The notes beneath the pieces are model-generated. The model worked only from the letters and a program-made list of their open reading frames with translations. It was not told the DNA's origin and did no database searches. Below are positions 1-8,060 of a stretch of DNA of 21,478 nt, piece after piece. The stretch is from contig JAKISY010000079.1 in NCBI GenBank assembly GCA_021648365.1, forward strand, positions 1 through 21,478, given 5' to 3'. The translations under genes and the position numbers were made by a program. The stretch comes from Verrucomicrobiales bacterium. GTDB taxonomy: Bacteria > Verrucomicrobiota > Verrucomicrobiia > Verrucomicrobiales > DEV007. The number at the start of each line of letters is the position of its first letter. Within the stretch, counting starts at the first letter, position 1.

Positions 1-500
1 TTTCTCAAAGGTTCAATAACTGGGGGAATCATCGAGAAATTCATATCTTCCAGAATCGATAGAAAGAGGGCTGAGTCCATGCGCTTTGCCGGGTGATGCG
101 CAATTCACTAACTTATCACTCTCCAGTGGGTAATACTATCAAGAAAATAAAATTTAAGGAGTTAAAAACAAGGGTCCCTACCATTATCTACAACCAGTTG
201 TTGTAAAAGTAAGAGGGCAAACTTTAATAAAAGTAGGAGGTGCGGTATAAATAGGCGTTAATCCCGATGGCACTTAGTTAAGGCCACTTATCGTATTTTT
301 TAGTATTAGAAAACCCTGCCATGTGAGACATGGTTACACCGTGGCCTGTCGCCTGAATCCCTTTGGGACAAAAGATAACATCTTGATCATCTAAACAAAG
401 TCAAATCCCCCTGTCCTCACTTGTGATCAATGTGAAAAATGGCGATGTTCCGTGAAAACCATCGCGATGCCACGCTCATTGGTAGCAGCTTGACCACTCT
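1..500. other. Non-coding, AT-richer flank with a short open frame at the edge
   Basis: No convincing gene is visible here. Plus frame 1 is open from base 1 to a TGA at 94-96 (31 codons, ending RKRAESMRFAG), which could be the tail of a gene truncated by the window edge, but nothing in it is recognisable. Bases 97-420 are rich in A/T and interrupted by stops in all frames I read. Small hairpins occur at 190-204 (ACAAC/GTTGT), 319-333 (CCATGT/ACATGG) and 358-368 (TCCC/GGGA). The stretch could be a decayed mobile element or plain intergenic DNA; the sequence does not decide. Confidence 0.4.
434..465 (-). terminator. Probable rho-independent terminator of the diheme cytochrome gene
   Basis: Read on the minus strand, GCGATG (from 465-460) and CATCGC (447-442) form a 6-bp stem around a 12-base loop, followed by CATTTTTC with a run of five T. 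It lies about 36 bases past the stop codon of the minus-strand cytochrome gene, the right place for its terminator. The upstream arm also lies in the 10-bp palindrome CATCGCGATG at 460-469. The stem is short, so this is a moderate call. Confidence 0.45.
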
Positions 501-1310
501 TCACTTCCCACCAGTTGTTTTCCCTGCCGCTGCATTCAACTCACCCACATATTGCTGTGCCAATTGAGCTATATATGCCAACACATTAGCCAGATCTTTA
601 TCCCTCAGCCTACTCGCGCTCTCTCTCATTCGCATGCCGTCCTCGTCCTTACGATCTGCGCCACGTATGCCCGCGCGGAATTTTTCCAACTGACCCAGCA
701 TATACCAATCCTGTAAACCCACCAATTGCCCACTACGCAAAGCCACTTCTCCCGAACCATTGTAGCGATGACAAGCCATGCAGAAATCCATGTAAATATA
801 CATACCCTTAGCCGCATCCCCCTTCAAAGTATTTTGAGTCGCAATCAAAGGCATGCGAGTGATGATCTCCGCAGCTGACTTCATCTGGTCTTCACTCAAG
901 CTCATCGCAATCGCGTGCATCTGAGCTCCCGTCAGATCCTTCTCATGCGCCCCACGTAAGCGACTTTTGAATTTCTTTAGCTGCGCCATGATATACCAAT
1001 CCGGCAAGCCAGCAATCGAAGGCGTTCGCAACTGCACATTGCCCTGACCTTTATCCCCATGACAATTCATACAAATCCGCTGATAAACATCGCCCGATCC
1101 CCCCGCAGCAGCCCCCTTTTTTGCTGCCGCCATCGCCTTGACCGCCTCTTCGCTGATCTGCTTGATCGCTAACACATCCTCCTTTTTACCCTCTTGAGCG
1201 AATAATCCTGCCCCGCTCAAGCACATCCCCAAAACCATCAGCAACCAACACACACCGCAACGGCAACAAGTATCAGATTTCAGTGCCTCTCTCCTTCGAT
1301 TTAATCTCAT
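501..1310 (-). CDS. Exported diheme class I cytochrome c (cytochrome c4-like)
   Basis: A periplasmic electron carrier by family resemblance. Counting from the ATG at 1310 (269 aa), there is an Arg-rich start, a hydrophobic signal segment (about residues 22-38) ending near GLFA-Q, and two similar cytochrome domains with haem motifs CMNCH (80-84) and CMACH (177-181). Each is followed by a DWY..(x)QL.KF..(x)RGA block and Met residues that can act as axial ligands, as in cytochrome c4/c553 proteins. The frame stays open to a GTG at 1334, with another ATG at 1328. None of these starts has a clear Shine-Dalgarno; I chose the ATG giving a compact signal peptide. The gene diverges from the cytochrome-WD40 gene, so the two may share a control region. 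Its partner oxidoreductase is unknown. Confidence 0.85.
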   Translation of the reverse strand: MRLNRRREALKSDTCCRCGVCWLLMVLGMCLSGAGLFAQEGKKEDVLAIKQISEEAVKAMAAAKKGAAAGGSGDVYQRICMNCHGDKGQGNVQLRTPSIAGLPDWYIMAQLKKFKSRLRGAHEKDLTGAQMHAIAMSLSEDQMKSAAEIITRMPLIATQNTLKGDAAKGMYIYMDFCMACHRYNGSGEVALRSGQLVGLQDWYMLGQLEKFRAGIRGADRKDEDGMRMRESASRLRDKDLANVLAYIAQLAQQYVGELNAAAGKTTGGK

Positions 1311-1634
1311 AACGTTATAGACATACATAGACACAGCAAAAACAGCTATACTTAGCTTAACAAAGTCCTCTTTACACCCAATACAACACCTTTACCTCAG
1401 GTAAAAGCTACGATAAATTCAATAACCGCACTAACCTGGTCAATTTACGCGGAGCCTTGCTCCACTGGCGACCTAGGCTCTACTCATTCAAAAATCAAGT
1501 CTCCAAAAAAGCGAACCCTCCGCTGCCCTGATAAAAATCAGCATCTCCGCCTCCAAAATTTTGAACATTTAAAATTTTGAACGTTTATTAACCATCGAAG
1601 TCTAAACTGCACTACGGAAAATTTCACATCTACT
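1311..1634. promoter_or_regulatory. Divergent control region with palindrome and tandem 16-bp repeat
   Basis: This spacer separates two divergent cytochrome genes and should hold both promoters. It contains a perfect 15-base palindrome, TTTACCT-C-AGGTAAA (1391-1405), about 80 bases ahead of the chosen minus-strand start; a small hairpin GGAGC-CTT-GCTCC (1451-1463); and a tandem repeat of a 16-base unit, AAAATTTTGAACATTT (1555-1570) and AAAATTTTGAACGTTT (1571-1586), ending 48 bases before the plus-strand ATG. Two adjacent near-identical AT-rich units and a palindrome are what operators often look like, but no regulator is known. No consensus -35/-10 pair stood out. Confidence 0.4.
1555..1586. 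repeat. Tandem 16-bp repeat (two copies, one mismatch)
   Basis: Two abutting copies of AAAATTTTGAACRTTT differing at one base. Each copy contains the palindrome AAAATTTT. The array ends 48 bases before the start of the cytochrome-WD40 gene, so a role as a paired protein-binding site or UP-like element is possible. Function is inferred only. Confidence 0.7.
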
Positions 1635-4600
1635 ATGAAACGACTTACCCCAACACCGTCCTCATCCGCATGGATCGCATCCCTTGCGCTTTCCCTATCA
1701 GCCCTATCGACCAGCCTCTACGCAGCTGACGCCAAAAAAGGGAAAATCGAGAAAATCACCTATGAAGAACACATCTTCCCGCTCTTCGAAGACAAATGCA
1801 TGAACTGCCATAATCCCGACGAAGCCAAAGGCGGACTCGACTTGAGCAATTACGGATCCACCATGGCGGGCGGTAGCGGTGGCAGCATTGCCGAAACAGA
1901 AAACTCCGGCTCCTCACGCCTATACACTCTGATGGCGCACAGCGAAGAGCCTTACATGCCGCCCAAAAAACCTAAAGCCCCCGATCCAGAAATAGAGCTG
2001 ATCAAAAAATGGATCGACGGCGGACTGCTCGAAACCTCTGGCTCAGTAGCCAAAAAAAGCAGCAAGCCCAAACTCGACATGAACCTCGTCGGCAGTGTCG
2101 GAGTCAAACCCGACGGTCCAGCTCCTATGCCCCAGCATTTACTGCTCGAACCCGCCGTCGTCACCGAGAGACCTAACGCCGTTCCTGATATGGCACGTAG
2201 CCCTTGGGCACCCATCGTCGCCATCGCAGGGCAAAAACAAGTACTGCTCTATCAAAGTGAAAAAGCAGAATTGCTCGGCATCCTGCCTTACCCAGAAGGT
2301 TATCCCCAGGCCTTATCTTTCAGTCAAAATGGCAGCCTACTGCTCTGCGGCGGCGGACGTGGTGGTAAAAAAGGTGGTGTCGTCGTCTGGGATATCAAAA
2401 ACGGCAATCGAGTCATCGAAGTCGGTCGCGAGTTCGACATCGTGCTCGGCGCAGACATCAGTCCCGACAATCGCCGTGTCGCCCTCGGCGGGCCAGGTCG
2501 TAACATGAAAATTTTCGATACCATCACTGGCGAACAACTTTTCTCGATCAAAAAACACTCCGACTGGCTGATGGCACTCGCCTACAGTCCCGATGGCGTA
2601 TTACTCGCCTCTGGAGGGCGAGGAGGAGACCTGTTCGTTTGGGAAGCAGAAACCGCGATCGAATTTTACAGCCTCAACGGTCACTCCAATGCCGTGACCT
2701 CACTCAGTTGGCGCTCCGATGCCAACGTGCTCGCCTCTGCCAGTGAAGACGGCACCGTCATCCTCTGGGAAATGGGCGAAGGCAAACAAGTCAAAAAATG
2801 GAACGCACACACAGGTGGAGTCCTGTCAGTCAACTTCGCCCCCGACGGTCGCCTCGTCACCGCCGGCCGCGACAAAACGGTTAAAATCTGGAAAGCCGAC
2901 GGCAAACTCGAAAAATCCATCACCGCTTCCGATGCCATCGTCATGAGTTCCGTATTCACCAACGACAGCAAACGCATCGTCAGTGGAGATTGGAAAGGAA
3001 ATATAAAAATTTGGGATGCCACAAGCGGCAAAGAAGTCGCTTCCCTTATCGCCAATCCTCCTAGCATCGATGGGCAACTTCACGAGAGCGAACTAGCGAT
3101 GAAAAAAATTGCAGGCACCATGCCTAAACTTCAAGAAGGAGTAAAAGCCGCTACCGCACAAACCACCGCCGTAGCCAAACAACTAGGCGATGCCAAAAAA
3201 GCCGTCGCCGACGCCATGGCGCGAAAAGTCGAAATGGAAAAACAAGCCAAAGCCATGATCGCCCAAGTCGCGCAGATGGCTGCTAATGTGAAAAAATCTC
3301 AACAAAACCTGACCACCAAACAAGGCGAGTCAGCCAAGCGCACCGCCGAGCTGCAGAAAATGACAGGAGCCGTCACCGCCGCTAATGCCGAACTGAAAAA
3401 GTGGACAGCTGAAAGCACCAAGCGCCAGCAAGTGGTCACCACCCTCAATGCCGCCGCGCAAAAAGCCAAAACTTTAGCCGATCAGAGCAAAGTCGATCCA
3501 AAAATGAGTAAGTCGCTAGCCGACGCTAAAGCCGCTCACACAAGCATACTCAAAGCACAAAAAGATCAGCAAAATCAGCTCGCAGCCCTCAGCAAAAACA
3601 TGCAAGCAGCCGACGCCAAGATGAAAGCTGCAGCCAAGCCTACCCCTCCAGCCTTGATCAAAGCACACCAAGATGCTGTGAACCAAGTCAACCAGGTCAA
3701 AGGTCAGTTAGCCGCTACCGGAAAACGTCTAGCAGAAGTAGGCACGCAGCTCAAACCCCTGCAAGCATCCTTTGCCGCCGCCAGCGCTAAACAAAAACAA
3801 AGCAGCGACGCCTTGGCAAAACAGCTAGCCGCTCAGCAGGTCGCTACCAAGTCCCTGCTAGAAGCTCAAGGGAAATTGGCTGCCGCCAACAAAAATGCCA
3901 CCACCTTGGCTGCACAACTGAAAGCCAGTCAACAGGCTGATACTAACGCTAAAGCCGCAGTAAAAAAAGCCCAGACCCTTCTCGCTGACGCCAGCAAAGC
4001 CTCCGCCGGCATGAAACCCAAAATGACAGCAGCGGAAAAAGCCAAACAACAAGCCATCGTCAACGCCGATGCCATGGAGAAACAACGCCTCGCCAGAGAG
4101 AAAAGCTACCAGACCGTTGCTAAAAAATCGGGCGTAGCAAAGAAGACCCTTGAGATGGCAAAACTGCAGTTGAATACCAACCAATACCTAGTCAAAAAAT
4201 GGCAAGCCGCAGCAGTCAACCTCAAGGTGCATAAAGCCAGCGACAAACTCGACGACATGACCGAGGAGCTCGACGACATGATGGAAGAAGTCGCTGAGAG
4301 CACCGAAGATAGCAGAAAAGCATCCTCGTCACTGATGGCAGTCAAAAAGACCCTCAGCGAAGCAAAGCTAACCATCGAAAAGGGACGCAAAACTCTAGTA
4401 GAAAAATCCTCCGCGGTCTTGGAGACTGCGCTGAAACTTGCTGCTACCAAAGCTATGGTAGCCGCCGCCAGCTCAAAAAAACAAAACCCTGGTAAAGTAG
4501 GCAACCAACAAACTGATCCTGAAAAGGCCAAAACAGCATCCCCCGATGCCATGAAAAGCGATCTCTCAGACCTCCAAGCTCGCTTAGCAAAACTAGAAGG

Positions 4601-4844
4601 CATGATCAAAGGTGCCTACGCCGATGCGGGTAAAACTCAGAAACAAATCGACCAAGCCAGTGCCGTCGTCGCCAAAACACCTTCCCTCATCAGTGAACGA
4701 GCCCAACAACAAGCTGCCGCCGACGCCGCTCTGAAAAAGGCACTCGCTGAAAAAGAAGCCCAGGCAGCAAAGATCGCAGCACAGCAGAAAACCATCGAAG
4801 AGCTTCGTGCCAAGTATCTCAAAATGCTACCCAAAGAGAAATAA
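1635..4844 (+). CDS. Exported cytochrome c - WD40 - long coiled-coil fusion protein
   Basis: A 1069-aa three-part protein with no catalytic domain. Residues 1-30 form a signal peptide (ending SLYA-A). Residues about 45-130 are a planctomycete-type cytochrome c domain with haem motif CMNCH (55-59), the GGLDLS block and PYMPP (106-110), whose Met is the likely axial ligand. Residues about 188-470 are WD40 repeats with repeated VWD/LWE/IWK strand ends and S-P-D-G/N turns, enough for one propeller. From about 485 to the end the sequence is Ala/Lys/Gln-rich and almost free of Pro and Gly, as in long coiled coils, with one acidic patch (LDDMTEELDDMMEE). Cytochrome-WD40 proteins are common in Planctomycetes and Verrucomicrobia; a roughly 580-residue coiled-coil tail is unusual. 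The start has no Shine-Dalgarno but gives a perfect signal peptide. Role unknown; an envelope scaffold linked to electron transfer is a guess. Confidence 0.88.
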   Translation: MKRLTPTPSSSAWIASLALSLSALSTSLYAADAKKGKIEKITYEEHIFPLFEDKCMNCHNPDEAKGGLDLSNYGSTMAGGSGGSIAETENSGSSRLYTLMAHSEEPYMPPKKPKAPDPEIELIKKWIDGGLLETSGSVAKKSSKPKLDMNLVGSVGVKPDGPAPMPQHLLLEPAVVTERPNAVPDMARSPWAPIVAIAGQKQVLLYQSEKAELLGILPYPEGYPQALSFSQNGSLLLCGGGRGGKKGGVVVWDIKNGNRVIEVGREFDIVLGADISPDNRRVALGGPGRNMKIFDTITGEQLFSIKKHSDWLMALAYSPDGVLLASGGRGGDLFVWEAETAIEFYSLNGHSNAVTSLSWRSDANVLASASEDGTVILWEMGEGKQVKKWNAHTGGVLSVNFAPDGRLVTAGRDKTVKIWKADGKLEKSITASDAIVMSSVFTNDSKRIVSGDWKGNIKIWDATSGKEVASLIANPPSIDGQLHESELAMKKIAGTMPKLQEGVKAATAQTTAVAKQLGDAKKAVADAMARKVEMEKQAKAMIAQVAQMAANVKKSQQNLTTKQGESAKRTAELQKMTGAVTAANAELKKWTAESTKRQQVVTTLNAAAQKAKTLADQSKVDPKMSKSLADAKAAHTSILKAQKDQQNQLAALSKNMQAADAKMKAAAKPTPPALIKAHQDAVNQVNQVKGQLAATGKRLAEVGTQLKPLQASFAAASAKQKQSSDALAKQLAAQQVATKSLLEAQGKLAAANKNATTLAAQLKASQQADTNAKAAVKKAQTLLADASKASAGMKPKMTAAEKAKQQAIVNADAMEKQRLAREKSYQTVAKKSGVAKKTLEMAKLQLNTNQYLVKKWQAAAVNLKVHKASDKLDDMTEELDDMMEEVAESTEDSRKASSSLMAVKKTLSEAKLTIEKGRKTLVEKSSAVLETALKLAATKAMVAAASSKKQNPGKVGNQQTDPEKAKTASPDAMKSDLSDLQARLAKLEGMIKGAYADAGKTQKQIDQASAVVAKTPSLISERAQQQAAADAALKKALAEKEAQAAKIAAQQKTIEELRAKYLKMLPKEK

Positions 4845-5019
4845 GGACTCAGGGTAGTCAATTTGCGAGAGCGCCCTCCCCGCAACACACAGCTAGTCAG
4901 ATTCGAGATTCGACCTGGGTGTTCATCAAAGCCCCCCCCCAGCACTCTTGCACCTACACGCAAGCAGCACGGCACACTTCCGCTTGAATATCACCTCAAC
5001 TACTGGAAACTTAGTCATC
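4845..5019. other. Spacer before the ThuA-like gene, with an imperfect copy of an upstream motif
   Basis: No gene is supported in these 175 bases. It contains GTCAATTTGCGAGAGC (4857-4872) and CGACCTGGGTGTTCA (4911-4925). Similar strings, GTCAATTTACGCGGAGC (1439-1455) and CGACCTAGGCTCTACTCA, occur in the spacer upstream of the preceding gene, in the same order but 24 bases closer together. A run of nine C lies at 4932-4940. The pair may be a degenerate dispersed repeat flanking the WD40 gene. No clear terminator hairpin with a T-tract was seen. Confidence 0.35.
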
Positions 5020-6069
5020 ATGAAAACCATTCTCACACTCTTCTCCGCACTTGCTGTATTTTTCACCGCCACTCATCACGCGTCAGCAACTAACCCCTCA
5101 CTCTTCCTCCACTTCCCAGCTAAGGACGGAACCAGTCAGGGGAAAAAAATCGTCCTCGTCGGCGGCGACGAAGAATATCGCAGCGAAGAATCCCTTCCCA
5201 TGCTCGGCAAGCTACTCAGCCAACGTCACGGCTTTGATTGCACGGTTCTCTTTGCCATCGACGCCAAAACTGGCACCATCAACCCCAACAACCAAAACAA
5301 CATTCCAGGACTTGAAGCTCTCGACGACGCAGACCTGATGATCATCGCCACCCGCTTCCGCCAACTGCCCGACGAACAACTCGCCCACATTGGTAAGTTC
5401 CTCAACGCAGGCAAACCCGTCATCGGACTTCGCACCGCCACCCACGCCTTCACCGGCAGCGCCAAGTTCGAAAATCTCAGCTGGGGACAATTCGGTCTCA
5501 AAATACTTGGCGAAAAATGGGTCAACCACCACGGCATACACAAGGTGCAAGGCGCACTCGCAGTGCCTGAACCTGCCAATGCCAAAAACCCTATCCTCAA
5601 TGGTGTGAACCATGCTTTTTCCGTTTCTGACGTTTACGGCGTGGTCAATCTGACAGACAACGACACCATCCTCTTACGCGGAGCCGTCACAGAGTCCCTC
5701 GACCCCAAATCCGAAGCTATCGCTGGTGAAAAAAACCAGCCCATGATGCCACTCGCTTGGTTGCACACCTACACCTCCCCCAACGGCAAAAACAAAGGGC
5801 ATTCTTTCTGCACCACCACTGGTGCCGCCGCCGATCTACTCAATGCTGACTTGCGCCGACTAGTGATCAACGCCGCTTACAACCTCACCAACCTCGAAGT
5901 TCCAGCCGAAGCTGACGTCACTTTAGTAGATCCCTACAACCCTAGTTTCTACGGCTTCATCAAAGCCGAAGGACATTGGGCTAAGCGCGCCTTGCGCCCC
6001 GCAGACTTCGGCCTCGGCAAAGCCACCGAAGCCGATGATCCAGAAGGAACCCCCAAGTGGAAATACTAA
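5020..6069 (+). CDS. Secreted ThuA-like (trehalose-utilisation-type) protein
   Basis: A 349-aa exported member of the ThuA-like group, which has a class-I glutamine-amidotransferase-like fold and is abundant in Verrucomicrobia and Planctomycetes, usually near sugar-oxidising or cytochrome genes; its biochemical role is mostly unproven. The ATG at 5020 starts a clean signal peptide (residues 1-23, ending ASA-T). The frame is also open upstream to 4948, but that would bury the signal peptide. Family-like segments are KKIVLVGGDEEYRSEES (42-58), the DADLMIIATRFRQLPDEQ block (103-120), KPVIGLRTATHAF (132-144) and a His-rich stretch around NHHGIH (169-174). It follows the cytochrome-WD40 gene on the same strand and may be co-transcribed with it. 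Substrate not evident. Confidence 0.82.
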   Translation: MKTILTLFSALAVFFTATHHASATNPSLFLHFPAKDGTSQGKKIVLVGGDEEYRSEESLPMLGKLLSQRHGFDCTVLFAIDAKTGTINPNNQNNIPGLEALDDADLMIIATRFRQLPDEQLAHIGKFLNAGKPVIGLRTATHAFTGSAKFENLSWGQFGLKILGEKWVNHHGIHKVQGALAVPEPANAKNPILNGVNHAFSVSDVYGVVNLTDNDTILLRGAVTESLDPKSEAIAGEKNQPMMPLAWLHTYTSPNGKNKGHSFCTTTGAAADLLNADLRRLVINAAYNLTNLEVPAEADVTLVDPYNPSFYGFIKAEGHWAKRALRPADFGLGKATEADDPEGTPKWKY

Positions 6070-6105
6070 ATCTTGTAGAGCCACCGCCACTCTTGCCTAA
6101 TGAAG

Positions 6106-6132
6106 TGTGAAAAAACTCAAGGCTTTCTCACA
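6106..6132. terminator. Possible bidirectional terminator between convergent genes
   Basis: TGTGA followed by A-rich bases and TTTC-TCACA form an imperfect hairpin (5 bp, one mismatch, then 3 A-T pairs) with an 8-9-base loop. It spans the end of the minus-strand cytochrome gene and lies just past the ThuA-like stop. A runs on one strand are T runs on the other, as expected for a shared terminator, but the stem is weak. Confidence 0.25.
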
Positions 6133-6584
6133 GGGATCAAACCCGCAGCGCGTTTTTTCTGTACATCCTTCTTGATTTTACTCTCGTAAGGATTGGTCGG
6201 CATGTAGGTCGCGGGGATAGGAGCACGCCGATAAGCGTCGCTAGGGCCATAGTTAGCTGCCAGGTAAGTGACTATTTTCTCTTCTAGTTCGGGCGGCAAT
6301 GGCCACAAGCCGCCTTCTTTTTGCATCCAATGCACAATCTCTTTCCAAGTCACCAAAGTTCCTTTTTGTCGCAAAAATAATTGCGGAGAATGACACATGA
6401 TACAGTTGTTGCGCACCAACTCCCAGTCTCCCGTCATTTTCATGCCCGTCACAGGATCCAGAGGAATTTCCTTCTCCTCTTTTTTATCCGCCGCCATAAC
6501 AGAAAGAGAAGTCAACAGCATCAGCCAGACTCCCACCAACCATGAGCGGCCCCTCTTAGATTTTCTCTTGATTAGTTGATCCAT
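6117..6584 (-). CDS. sorB: Monoheme cytochrome c, SorB-like subunit of sulfite dehydrogenase
   Basis: Probable electron acceptor of the sulfite oxidase encoded just upstream, moving electrons to the respiratory chain in the periplasm. From the ATG at 6584 (155 aa), a basic start and hydrophobic segment (about residues 16-31, ending VMA-A) form a signal peptide or anchor. One haem motif, CIMCH, lies at 61-65. The pattern ELVRNNCxMCHS...RQKG...W...(V/L)..M...GG.WPLP..LEEKIVTYLAANYGP resembles SorB-type subunits, and the Met of ATYMPTNPY near the C-terminus is a candidate axial ligand. The frame opens five codons earlier at a TTG (6599); the ATG is preferred. The start is 31 bases after the sulfite oxidase stop, so the two form a likely operon. 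The symbol is by resemblance and context. Confidence 0.75.
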   Translation of the reverse strand: MDQLIKRKSKRGRSWLVGVWLMLLTSLSVMAADKKEEKEIPLDPVTGMKMTGDWELVRNNCIMCHSPQLFLRQKGTLVTWKEIVHWMQKEGGLWPLPPELEEKIVTYLAANYGPSDAYRRAPIPATYMPTNPYESKIKKDVQKKRAAGLIPVRKP

Positions 6585-6615
6585 AAGATAAGTATTCAAA
6601 AATTAATATCCATGC

Positions 6616-7935
6616 TCACACCGCTTGCACTGCGATGCGGTGACAAGCGTTATTCAAATACCCTTTAGGATTCCAACCAGGTAAAATCATCGGCTGGCTA
6701 CTACCCTCACTATCCACCGCTTTCGCCCATACTTCATAATAACCCGTTTGTGGAAACTTGACCTCAGCAGACCAGCGCTGCCATGCCAAACGATTGCTCG
6801 GAGCTTCGATTTCCGCTTTCTGCCAAGTGGAACCAAAATCAATCGAGACAAACATCCCTTTCACTTCAAGATCTCCCGCCCAAGCATGTCCACGCACCGC
6901 AAATTTATTAGCTACCGGATGACTCACTCCCGATTTCGGATAAGTCACCAGCGATTTCACCGGCATCGATTCGATGATCTTCATGTCCTCATCAGGCACC
7001 GCCGTGCCAGGTGCCACCGACTTCTTAGGAACTCGGTAAGCTTGCCCCGTCATCTTAGCGCCATCGTGCACCTGATTGCGAATCACAATTTTGCTCAACC
7101 ACTTGCCCGAAGTAGATGCCGGCCAACCACCCGTCACCAAACGCAAAGGGTGCCCATTTAACCAAGGAATTTCCTCACCGTTCATCGCAAAGGCAATCAA
7201 CGATTCATCCTCTAAAGCCTTAGCGATCGGCACCCCACGTGAAATAGCAACTTTTTCGGGATTCCCAGACAAATGCGTATCCTTACCGTAATAGCCAGTA
7301 TAAACCGCATCCTCTTTGATCCCACAATGCTCCAATACATCGCGCAAACGCACTCCCGTCCACGTAGGGCAACCCACAGCTCCTAATGACCACTGATTCC
7401 CTTTAGCCGGCGGATTAAACTCCGAACGCCCATTACCACCACATTCTATCGTTAGTTGATAGGTGTGATGTTTGAATTTTTTCTTCAACTCCGGCAAAGT
7501 GAAACTCTGCGGATTTTTGCAAGACTCACCAGCGATCTCCAATACCCATTTTTCAGGATCAATACTATCCAATGCTGGCGGATGTCCATTGTTCCTAACA
7601 AACAAGCGATCCCCAGGCGTCACATCATCATCCAACAGATGCGGTGGAGTCTCGGCATTGATCGGACGATCGTTCAAAACCGTCAAACCATCGATCTTAC
7701 CTACTATTTTGAATGGCTTGTCACTCTGTGCCAATGCCGCTGGAATCAATCCGCTTGGCATCTCTTTCCAAAAAACAATCTTCGCGCCCAAGGCAGCCGA
7801 CATAGCAGTCAATGCCGAACGACTCATAAAGCCTCGACGAGTGAATGGATCTACCTTCCTACCCCACAAAGCCTCATCGGCAGCTTCTGGATTTTCACTA
7901 TATAATTCGTGTATTCCTCGTTCTTTACTCTTCAT
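6616..7935 (-). CDS. sorA: Tat-exported molybdopterin sulfite oxidase (SorA-like)
   Basis: Oxidises sulfite to sulfate with a molybdenum cofactor, passing electrons to cytochrome c. From the ATG at 7935 (439 aa) there is a twin-arginine signal, TRRGFMSRSALTAM (Arg33-Arg34), as expected for a cofactor-loaded exported enzyme, ending near ALAQ (67-70). The molybdenum-binding Cys sits in TIECGGNGRSEF (Cys165), the sulfite oxidase-family signature. GNQWSLGAVGCPTWTGV, HLSG(N/D)P, NGHPLRLV and the C-terminal dimerisation domain ending in PGWNPKGYLNNACHRIAV are all present, so it looks intact. The frame continues to a TTG at 7977, giving an implausible N-terminus. The SorB-like cytochrome follows after 31 bases. 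The residues after the start (IHELYSENPEAADEALWGRK) are typical of this bacterial subgroup. Confidence 0.9.
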   Translation of the reverse strand: MKSKERGIHELYSENPEAADEALWGRKVDPFTRRGFMSRSALTAMSAALGAKIVFWKEMPSGLIPAALAQSDKPFKIVGKIDGLTVLNDRPINAETPPHLLDDDVTPGDRLFVRNNGHPPALDSIDPEKWVLEIAGESCKNPQSFTLPELKKKFKHHTYQLTIECGGNGRSEFNPPAKGNQWSLGAVGCPTWTGVRLRDVLEHCGIKEDAVYTGYYGKDTHLSGNPEKVAISRGVPIAKALEDESLIAFAMNGEEIPWLNGHPLRLVTGGWPASTSGKWLSKIVIRNQVHDGAKMTGQAYRVPKKSVAPGTAVPDEDMKIIESMPVKSLVTYPKSGVSHPVANKFAVRGHAWAGDLEVKGMFVSIDFGSTWQKAEIEAPSNRLAWQRWSAEVKFPQTGYYEVWAKAVDSEGSSQPMILPGWNPKGYLNNACHRIAVQAV

Positions 7936-8060
7936 AAGTTTATTTATAACGAAAACATAATAATTGAATAGCTGCAAGCGTTAAGCTAAGAAAATAGCCC
8001 GCCGCTTGTATGGATTCCCTATATGGATGCAGGAGAATAGCTACACTCATTGCCGCTACA

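Noticed and set aside
97..420. CRISPR array or RNA gene in the AT-rich left flank
   Set aside because: No evenly spaced identical repeats and no tRNA cloverleaf or other recognisable RNA fold were found; only small isolated hairpins.
4106..4609. Minus-strand open frame within the coiled-coil region
   Set aside because: It is a Ser/Ala/Phe-rich shadow caused by Ala/Lys-rich codons on the plus strand; no start context or domain.
3080..4844. Repetitive-looking A/C-rich DNA, considered as a tandem repeat array
   Set aside because: The repetition is at the level of Ala/Lys/Gln codons in a coiled coil; no fixed DNA unit length was seen.
5722..5740. GCTGGT/ACCAGC hairpin inside the ThuA-like gene
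   Set aside because: A 6-bp stem in the middle of a coding region is easily due to chance and has no T-run or nearby boundary.
7936..8060. Sigma70-type promoter ahead of the sulfite oxidase gene
   Set aside because: TTGCAG and TATAAA-like strings exist on the minus strand, but their spacing (9 or 23 bases) does not fit a -35/-10 pair.
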